A program made the position numbers and the translations under genes. 5,267 nt of DNA, from NCBI GenBank assembly GCA_007134165.1, contig SLLJ01000254.1, positions 1-5,267 of the forward strand, read 5' to 3'. Below are positions 1-4,634 of the stretch, in pieces (within the stretch, counting starts at the first letter, position 1; every line of letters starts with the position of its first letter). The notes below the pieces were generated by a model. That model saw only the letters and a program-made list of their open reading frames with translations. It did not search any database and was not told the DNA's origin. Origin of the DNA: Nitriliruptoraceae bacterium (GTDB lineage Bacteria; Actinomycetota; Nitriliruptoria; Nitriliruptorales; Nitriliruptoraceae).

Positions 1-186
1 GCCAGCGTGCCACCGCACGTGAACCATCAGGCCAGCACAACCGGCCTCGTGGGACACGACCATCGGATGTGACACGCAGCCGTCAACACCGTTCGCACGG
101 CACCACGACCGGCACACCACCTGCCGTCAACAGAAGTTGAAACATCAGGAACGGTAGGTTGGGGAGCTCCACGTGCCGGCCGAGCC

Positions 187-191
187 AGGAG
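187..191 (+). promoter_or_regulatory. Ribosome-binding site of the amidase gene
   Basis: AGGAG lies 7 bases before the GTG at 199. It is the only strong Shine-Dalgarno sequence near the 5' end of this reading frame, and it decides the start codon. Confidence 0.8.
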
Positions 192-198
192 ACCTTGA

Positions 199-1635
199 GT
201 GGCGCCCGCTTCTGGCCCGGGTCCCGGTGTTCGGGTCCATGCCTTCACCGATGACGTGCTCGGCACACTCGATGCGGTCGCGCTGGCCGAACTGCTCGCC
301 GGGGGCGAGGTACGGGCCGAGGAGCTCACCGAGGCGGCGATGCGCCGGGCCGAGCAGGTCGCCGGCCGGCTCGGCGCGGTCGCCCACCAGGCCGATCGCC
401 CCCGCCGCACGCCTGACCCCGGATCGCCGCTCGATGGCCTGCCGACCTATGTCAAGGACAACGAGGACGTGCGCGGCATGCCCAGCGGTCACGGGACCCG
501 GGCACTGCGCGCCGTGCCCGCCCGCGAGGATGGCAGCTACGTCTCTCAGCTGCTGACCACGGGGATGACCGTGCTCGGCAAGAGCCGGATGCCCGAGTTC
601 GGGTTCAACGCGTCGACGGAGTTCGTCGACCAGCCACCGGCACGTAACCCCTGGAACCCGGCGTACTCGGTGGGGGGATCCTCCGGGGGCGCTGCCGCCC
701 TGGTCGCCGCCGGGGTCGTGCCCCTCGCCCATGCCAACGACGGCGGTGGTTCGATCCGCATCCCCGCGGCCGCCGCCGGGCTGGTCGGGCTCAAGCCGAC
801 CCGGGGACGGCACCGTGACGACGCGCAGGCGCGCTCACTGCCGATCAACCTCATCTCCGAAGGGGTGGTCAGCCGCTCGGTACGGGACACCGCGGTGTTC
901 GTACAGGCCATGGAGCGCAGCTGGCGCAACCTGTCGCTGCCTCCGATCGGGCAGGTGACCGGCCCCTCGTCCCGGCGGCTGCGGATCGGTCTGCTCGACT
1001 CGCCCCTCGGCGGCGCCCGCCTCGACCCAACCACCCGCGGGGCACTCGAGGACACCGCGCAGCTGCTCGAGTCCCTCGGCCACCACGTGGATCCGATACC
1101 GCTGCCGGTCGGTGAGCCGTTCGCCGCCGACTTCCGGCGCTACTGGGCGCTGCTGTCGCTGATGGTGTCGGTGGGCGGCAAGGTCGTGCTGCACCGTTCG
1201 TTCAACCCTGCCAGGGTCGATCCGCTGTCGCGCGGGTTGCGGCAGGAGGCCGGACGCCAACTGCCGAGGATGCCGGTCGCACTGCGTCGCCTCGAGCGCG
1301 TCGGGCGGCGAGCGCTGCGGATGTTCGGTGACCACGAGGTCGTGCTCTCGCCCGTCACCACGCAGCGCACCCCGGTGCTGGGCCATCTCAGCCCGATGGT
1401 CGGCTACGACACGCTGATGCAGCGACTCGGCGATCACGTCGGGTTCCCGCCGCTGGCCAACGTGGCCGGGATCCCGTCCATCTCGGTGCCGGGAGAACTC
1501 GACGCCAAGGGTCTGCCGACCTCGACCATGTTCAGCGCCGGCTGGGGGGACGAGCGAACCCTGCTCGAGCTCGCCTTCGAGATCGAGCAGGCGCGTGCGT
1601 TCCCTCGTATCGACGACGCGCTGGTCGCCGCCTGA
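199..1635 (+). CDS. Amidase-signature family amidase
   Basis: This gene encodes a probably cytoplasmic amide hydrolase of 478 residues, a normal length for the family. The Ser-cisSer-Lys catalytic triad is complete: Lys86 in LPTYVKDN, cis-Ser161 in SVGGSSGG and nucleophile Ser185 in DGGGSIRIPA. The Lys-Ser-Ser spacings of 75 and 24 residues equal those I know from fatty acid amide hydrolase (K142, S217, S241). C-terminal family blocks are also present: VLSPVTTQRTPVLGHL (382-397) and FPPLANVAGIPSISVP (416-431). The GTG start is fixed by AGGAG 7 bases upstream; no signal peptide is visible. The layout resembles 6-aminohexanoate-cyclic-dimer hydrolase (NylA) and mycobacterial Ami-type enzymes rather than GatA, but the substrate cannot be read from sequence. 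It converges on a truncated deacetylase gene on the other strand, about 20 bp past its stop. Confidence 0.95.
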   Translation: MAPASGPGPGVRVHAFTDDVLGTLDAVALAELLAGGEVRAEELTEAAMRRAEQVAGRLGAVAHQADRPRRTPDPGSPLDGLPTYVKDNEDVRGMPSGHGTRALRAVPAREDGSYVSQLLTTGMTVLGKSRMPEFGFNASTEFVDQPPARNPWNPAYSVGGSSGGAAALVAAGVVPLAHANDGGGSIRIPAAAAGLVGLKPTRGRHRDDAQARSLPINLISEGVVSRSVRDTAVFVQAMERSWRNLSLPPIGQVTGPSSRRLRIGLLDSPLGGARLDPTTRGALEDTAQLLESLGHHVDPIPLPVGEPFAADFRRYWALLSLMVSVGGKVVLHRSFNPARVDPLSRGLRQEAGRQLPRMPVALRRLERVGRRALRMFGDHEVVLSPVTTQRTPVLGHLSPMVGYDTLMQRLGDHVGFPPLANVAGIPSISVPGELDAKGLPTSTMFSAGWGDERTLLELAFEIEQARAFPRIDDALVAA

Positions 1636-1645
1636 CGGTGGCGGC
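1627..1645 (+). terminator. Possible stem-loop at the amidase stop codon
   Basis: GCCGCC (1627-1632) and GGCGGC (1640-1645) can pair as a six-base, all-GC stem with a 7-base loop that contains the TGA stop. There is no T-run after it. Tail-less hairpins can terminate transcription in actinobacteria, but a GC stem this short also arises by chance in such DNA, so the call is weak. Confidence 0.25.
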
Positions 1646-1654
1646 CATGGCCCG

Positions 1655-2226
1655 GACGCCGCCTGGGTGCCATTGCCGTGGTGCACGGCCCAGTCCATGA
1701 TCGCGATGCGCTCCACCGCCGTGGTCGCCAGGACATGGCAGGCGGCGATCGCGAGATTGGAGAAGATACAGAAACCCATGCCCGTCTCCGGGGTGGCATG
1801 GTGACCCGGGGGTCGGATCAGCGCGTAGGCGTTACGCACGTCACCGGCCACGACCGCCTCGGCCACGACGAGGGCGCCGCCGACCGCGAGCGCAGTGATC
1901 TCGAACACGCCTTGACCGAACGGGCTCGAGCCATCACTCGCGTCGCCGCCCTTGGGCAGGTCACTCTCCTCGCGGATCCGAGCGACGTGCTCGGCGGCAT
2001 GCGCCCGCAGCAACTCCTCGTCGGTGGCCGGGCGGGCCGCGCGGGGCGAGAGTTGCTCGAGCACACCGCTGACGGCGATCAGCGCGTGCATCCGGGTCCT
2101 GGTCTCCGGGTTCTCGAAGTTCTGCAGCGGCTGCAGACCCGCAGCGGGCTTCGCCGGGAACAGCCCGGTGTTGGTCCCCTTATCGCGCCAGCCGAACACC
2201 TTGTGCCAGACGTAGCCCGTTGCCAT
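1655..2226 (-). pseudogene. Truncated class II histone deacetylase-like gene (N-terminal half)
   Basis: The intact family forms a zinc-dependent amidohydrolase that removes acetyl groups from lysines, polyamines or similar amines, usually with about 350-375 residues. Only about 188 family residues remain. The ATG at 2226 begins MATGYVWHKVFGW, typical for the family, with GAGG 8 bases upstream (2235-2238). Visible landmarks are NPETRTR (39-45), RPATDEELLRAH (65-76), the active-site His pair in IRPPGHHA (142-143), GMGFC (149-153) and DWAVHHGNGTQ (178-188). Homology ends after Gln188 at 1663, and the C-terminal half with the third zinc ligand is absent. The usual motif is DWDVHHGNGTQ; here the zinc-binding Asp is Ala180 (codon GCC where GAC is expected), so the site is damaged even in the surviving part. 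The frame stays open through amidase antisense to a TGA at 835-837, which would give a 463-residue chimera. It lies 106 bp downstream of the alpha/beta hydrolase on the same strand, probably a former operon. Confidence 0.88.
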
Positions 2227-2313
2227 GTCCCTCGCCTCGGCACCGATGAATTGCGTGCCGACAGAGCCGAGCACCTGCGCGAGTCCGACACCGTCGAAAA
2301 CGACGAGCGCCAG

Positions 2314-2356
2314 GCGTCGGTTCGGCGTCAGGTCAGCGTCGGTTCGGCGTCAGGTC
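2314..2356. repeat. 22-bp tandem duplication across the hydrolase stop codon
   Basis: The 21-base unit that begins GCGTCGGTTCGG occurs at 2314-2334 and again, identical, at 2336-2356, giving a 22-base period. On the minus strand the duplication forms the last codons and the TGA stop (2333-2335) of the alpha/beta hydrolase plus the first bases after it. Because 22 is not a multiple of three, the second copy is read out of frame relative to the first. Confidence 0.9.
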
Positions 2357-3136
2357 GGCCGCCACCCACAGGACGTCGAGGAAGCGCGCACGGGCATCGC
2401 GCTCGATCCACGGCAGGTGACCGCAGTCCTCGAGGCCATGGACGGTGAGCTCCGCGGCGATGGCGCGCAGCGGCGTGAGCACCCCGTCCAGCGGGTGCGG
2501 GTCGTACCGCCCATGGATAACGACGACCGGGCAGCGAAGCGCATGACCGGCGTCGAGCAACGTACCGGCGCGTCGGCGCTGCTCGACCTCGCCCCACACC
2601 GCCGTGAAGACCGCGCGCTGGTGGGCGATGACCTCGAGGTGGTCGACGGTCGGGTGGTGGTGGTCCACGGCGACCAGCAGGTCGGCGGTGCGCGCGAAGG
2701 CCGCCGCGGCCGCCGCCGGGTCAGCGCCGCCCACCACCATCTCGAGTCGGTCGAACTCCTCGAGTTGCGCGGGACCCATCCGCATCCGGCGTGCGGCATC
2801 GGTGCGCACACCACCGTCGGCATCGAACGGTGCGCAACCGACCAGCACGATGCGGTCGATGAGCCCAGGGTGACGCTGGGCCGTGAACACGGCGAGCATC
2901 CCGCCCCACGACGAGCCGATCAACGTCCACGGCCCCCGGTGCTCGTCGCGGAGGGTGTCGGCGAGTTCCTCGACCTGCCCGTCGATGCTGCGCGCGGACT
3001 GCAGCGGTTCGAGCACCCCGGCCCCCTCGGACGCGAGCTCACGAGCCAGCGAGCCGAGCATCCCGGGCGCCCCGGGGCCACCGTGAACGAGGGCATGACG
3101 GCGGGGCGGTTGGCCGTAGCGCCGAGCCCTGATCAT
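2333..3136 (-). CDS. Alpha/beta hydrolase, HGGPG (proline iminopeptidase-like) type
   Basis: This gene encodes a probably cytoplasmic serine hydrolase of 267 residues. HGGPG (18-22) is the oxyanion-hole motif characteristic of the S33 proline iminopeptidase group. The nucleophile elbow is G-S-S-W-G (74-78) with Ser76 as nucleophile. The acid is probably Asp212 in HGRYDP, and the catalytic base is His240 in CGHLPWIE. The cap region (about 110-200) is Ala-rich and not diagnostic. The protein is somewhat shorter than true proline iminopeptidases (about 310), so a general ester, amide or peptide hydrolase is the safe call. The ATG start is supported by GGGAGGGG on the minus strand, 6 bases upstream; the frame is open further upstream but without family similarity. 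It lies 92 bp after the DUF2256-DUF3253 gene and 106 bp before the truncated deacetylase, all on one strand. A 22-bp tandem duplication spans the stop codon and may have altered the last residues. Confidence 0.9.
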   Translation of the reverse strand: MIRARRYGQPPRRHALVHGGPGAPGMLGSLARELASEGAGVLEPLQSARSIDGQVEELADTLRDEHRGPWTLIGSSWGGMLAVFTAQRHPGLIDRIVLVGCAPFDADGGVRTDAARRMRMGPAQLEEFDRLEMVVGGADPAAAAAAFARTADLLVAVDHHHPTVDHLEVIAHQRAVFTAVWGEVEQRRRAGTLLDAGHALRCPVVVIHGRYDPHPLDGVLTPLRAIAAELTVHGLEDCGHLPWIERDARARFLDVLWVAADLTPNRR

Positions 3137-3142
3137 CGCGAT

Positions 3143-3150
3143 CCCCTCCC
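3143..3150 (-). promoter_or_regulatory. Ribosome-binding site of the alpha/beta hydrolase gene
   Basis: The minus strand reads GGGAGGGG here, six bases before the ATG at 3136-3134. It fixes the start within a frame that stays open for a further 77 codons upstream. Confidence 0.75.
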
Positions 3151-3228
3151 TGCCGATCGGAAGTGCGGGTGCACGTGTGGGTCGAGGTGCCGTCGCGTGG
3201 GCAGGTCGGCGTGCCGCTCGGCCCGAAG

Positions 3229-3618
3229 TCAGTGTGACCGGCGGATCCGGATCGGACCCTTCGCGGTGGAGGGGTCGACCGGCCGGCCGCCCTGGATGAT
3301 CGTGACCTGACCCTCGGCGGCGAGGCGGCGTGCTGCCCGGCGCGCCGGCTCCATCAGCGGACACCACTCGTCGGATGCTCCGTATCGGACGGCGACCTGC
3401 TGTGCCGCCTCAGAAGGACAGATCGTGGCGCTGGCAGTCCGGGCATCGAGCAGTTCGAGAATGGCGAACTCGAGGTAGCGGTCCACGGGTCGCACCCGTC
3501 GTCGGCGGCAGGCCTGCGAGCAGTAGCGCACCTGCTCCCAATCGCGGGTCCAGGCCTTGCGCCAGGTCATCGTGCGCCCGCACGACCGGCAGGTGCGTGG
3601 GGAGATGTCGACACTCAT
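3229..3618 (-). CDS. DUF2256-DUF3253 zinc-knuckle protein
   Basis: This is a small basic protein of 129 residues with two recognisable domains of unknown function. The N-terminal DUF2256-like part (about 8-41) has a CxxC...CxxxC metal-binding arrangement: Cys10, Cys13, Cys33 and Cys37, with TWRKAW and W27-E-Q-V-R-Y-C between the pairs, followed by an Arg-rich stretch (38-43). The C-terminal DUF3253-like part (about 45-127) shows AILELLDAR, TICPSEAA (65-72), W85-C-P-L-M, a helix with Arg/Ala repeats and GRPVDPSTAKGPIRIRR near the end. The fused arrangement is, to my knowledge, a known one. DUF3253 resembles a small winged-helix fold, so nucleic-acid binding is plausible but inferred. The start is ATG with a modest AGGG six bases upstream. 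It is the first of three minus-strand genes and need not be functionally linked to the hydrolase behind it. No frame damage is seen. Confidence 0.88.
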   Translation of the reverse strand: MSVDISPRTCRSCGRTMTWRKAWTRDWEQVRYCSQACRRRRVRPVDRYLEFAILELLDARTASATICPSEAAQQVAVRYGASDEWCPLMEPARRAARRLAAEGQVTIIQGGRPVDPSTAKGPIRIRRSH

Positions 3619-3800
3619 GAGGGGCCCTGGTGCGTTGGCTTCGTGGGATGAGCCCGGTGGCTGGCAGCAGACTCATGACCTCGGGAGCGGCCGGTGGTTC
3701 GCGTCGCTCAGGGTTCGGTGCCGGCGTGACGATCGGCCCGGAACGAGTGCTGCGAGGCCGGAGCCAGGTTGGTCGGGACCGATTCGCGGCCGCTCGAGCT

Positions 3801-3964
3801 CTGAAACGCTCGCTGGCGAGGGTTTCGCGCCGGACACCGGTCCCGCGTCGTCGTGAACTCTCGGCGGCGCGAGTTTCGTGCCGGATACTGGCCGGTCGCG
3901 GGCGGATTGGGACCGATCCAGGTCGGAAACCTCCGCTGGCGAGGGTTTCGTGCCGAACACCCAT
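3801..3964 (+). repeat. Left cluster of the 51-bp repeat family (three degenerate copies)
   Basis: Three related units centre on GTTTCG at 3822, 3873 and 3945. The first two are spaced exactly 51 bp and the third 72 bp (51 plus 21). The first and third share GCTGGCGAGGGTTTCG. The second shares GGCGCGAGTTTCGTGC with the reverse complement of the cluster at 5056-5206, which has the same 51-bp period. The third, with AAACCTCCGC 5 bases before the GAGGGTTTCGTGC core, matches the reverse complement of the right cluster best. The copies have diverged more here than on the right. Confidence 0.82.
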
Positions 3965-4104
3965 CAGCCAACCCAGGATCGAGTTCGAGCTGATGATCAC
4001 CGCCTGAAGGCAGGGTCGATCCAGCACGGCATTCGGGGCGGCATCGATGAGCGCAACTCGAGCACCAGGGTCGGGGCTCTGGTCGACGAGGCCGGCTGGG
4101 CCGT

Positions 4105-4178
4105 CGCCTGGGCGGCGGCGGAGCGGACGCAGCGCCCGGGCGGCGGCGGAGCGGACGCAGCGCCTGGTCGGCGGCGGA
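4105..4178 (+). repeat. 28-bp tandem repeat, 2.6 copies
   Basis: Units at 4105-4132 and 4133-4160 differ at one base (CGCCTGGG against CGCCCGGG, both continuing CGGCGGCGGAGCGGACGCAG). A partial third unit occupies 4161-4178. The 28-base period breaks the reading frame at each copy, which argues that this stretch is not coding at present. Confidence 0.88.
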
Positions 4179-4216
4179 CGGTCGCGGGGGCGGTGCGGGC
4201 TGCAACCGAGCGGCGG

Positions 4217-4485
4217 ATGGTCGGACTCAACCCGGAACTGCTCGAAGCCGAGGTCCTGCAGGTCGGTCACCACAGGTCGCAGACCTCGACCGACCCGGAG
4301 TTCCTGACGTTGGTGTCCCCGGCAGTGGCCGCGTACTCCGCCGGGGCGGGCAACGCCTACGGCCATCCGAACCACGAGGTGCTCGACCGGCTGGTGGCCG
4401 CCGACCTCGAGCTGTCGGCATCGATATCCATGGCAGCGTGGTCATCACCACCGACGGGCAGCAGTGGTCGGTGGTGACCGGGTAG
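4217..4485 (+). pseudogene. ComEC/Rec2-type metallo-beta-lactamase-fold fragment, frameshifted
   Basis: This is the C-terminal end of a metallo-hydrolase of the type found at the C-terminus of the DNA-uptake protein ComEC and in stand-alone ComEC/Rec2-like proteins. Reading from 4217, the frame shows LLEAEVLQVGHHRSQTST, then EFLTLVSPAVAAYSAGAGN, then NAYGHPNHEVLDRL (GHP at 4361-4369). Family members have HHGS at the first motif; here it is HHRS (AGG for Gly at 4274-4276). After about 4413 the family sequence continues in another frame as GIDIHGSVVITTDGQQWSVV, ending at TAG 4483-4485. The shift at about 4415 is consistent with one inserted or two deleted bases. The N-terminal metal-binding half (HxHxDH region) is missing upstream, and a 28-bp tandem repeat precedes the fragment. 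It sits 149 bp before a DUF3006 gene, a usual partner of such hydrolases. Whether it was part of a ComEC or a short protein cannot be told. Confidence 0.8.
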
Positions 4486-4499
4486 GAGCCCGCGACCGC

Positions 4500-4522
4500 G
4501 CAGGGCTCGCTGCAGGGCTCGC
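4500..4522 (+). repeat. Short direct repeat with 12-base period
   Basis: GCAGGGCTCGC occurs at 4500-4510 and at 4512-4522, one base apart. It lies 15 bp past the stop of the metallo-hydrolase fragment, in the spacer before DUF3006. It is probably a local slippage product. Confidence 0.8.
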
Positions 4523-4548
4523 CGTAGATGCGCACGGGTGGTCACGCA

Positions 4549-4623
4549 GGAGATCCCTGGAGATCGCCACAGCTCGCCGCAGTTCGCCACAGATCACCCC
4601 AAGTCGCGACAGCTCGCCGCACG
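4549..4623 (+). repeat. 10-bp tandem repeat before the DUF3006 gene
   Basis: Six consecutive decamers from 4564 to 4623 follow the pattern TCGCCRCAGN: TCGCCACAGC, TCGCCGCAGT, TCGCCACAGA, TCACCCCAAG, TCGCGACAGC, TCGCCGCACG. The period extends left through two GGAGATC copies at 4549 and 4559. The array ends at the ribosome-binding site of the next gene. Ten bases is close to one DNA helical turn, so all units face one side of the helix; a binding role is possible but unproven. Confidence 0.85.
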
Positions 4624-4634
4624 AGGCGTGGACG

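Larger units (their letters stand above)
3619..4216. other. Gene-poor, repeat-bearing region
   Basis: I recognise no protein here on either strand. Long frames exist, but none carries a domain, and their residues are mostly Arg, Pro, Ser and Ala, as expected from antisense or non-coding high-GC DNA. The stretch holds three degenerate copies of a 51-bp repeat (3801-3964), a 9-base sequence GGGACCGAT found twice (3775-3783 and 3909-3917), and a 28-bp tandem repeat (4105-4178). It must also hold the upstream region of the minus-strand gene starting at 3618, but no convincing promoter is visible. The metallo-hydrolase fragment after it would need its N-terminal domain here, and I cannot find one. 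Confidence 0.6.

Noticed and set aside
20..149. Near-direct repeat TGAACCATCAGG (20-31) and TGAAACATCAGG (138-149)
   Set aside because: Eleven of twelve bases match, but there is no symmetry or third copy, so a shared operator is not supported. I see nothing else in 1-198 apart from the ribosome-binding site.
137..160. Promoter upstream of the amidase (TTGAAA at 137 and TAGGTT at 155)
   Set aside because: The two hexamers are only 12 bases apart, too close for a sigma-70-type promoter. A GGAAC at 148-152 lacks a matching -10 element at a suitable distance.
1..198. Missing C-terminal half of the deacetylase upstream of the amidase (insertion scenario)
   Set aside because: No minus-strand frame in this stretch shows deacetylase motifs, so amidase insertion into the deacetylase gene is not supported within the window.
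2292..2305. Hairpin CGTCG-AAAA-CGACG between the hydrolase and the deacetylase fragment
   Set aside because: The stem is only five pairs, with no T-run on the minus-strand side, so it is too weak to call a terminator.
1678..2448. Plus-strand open frame opposite the deacetylase fragment
   Set aside because: The minus strand holds clear family motifs throughout; this frame has none and is an antisense shadow.
2225..3310. Long plus-strand open frame opposite the alpha/beta hydrolase
   Set aside because: It mirrors the real minus-strand gene, has no recognisable domain and is rich in His, Arg, Glu and Gly as expected from antisense of high-GC coding DNA.
3410..4375. Long minus-strand open frame across the gene-poor region
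   Set aside because: It overlaps the DUF2256-DUF3253 gene in another frame and passes through the repeats; its RHETLA-like motifs are only translations of the 51-bp repeat.
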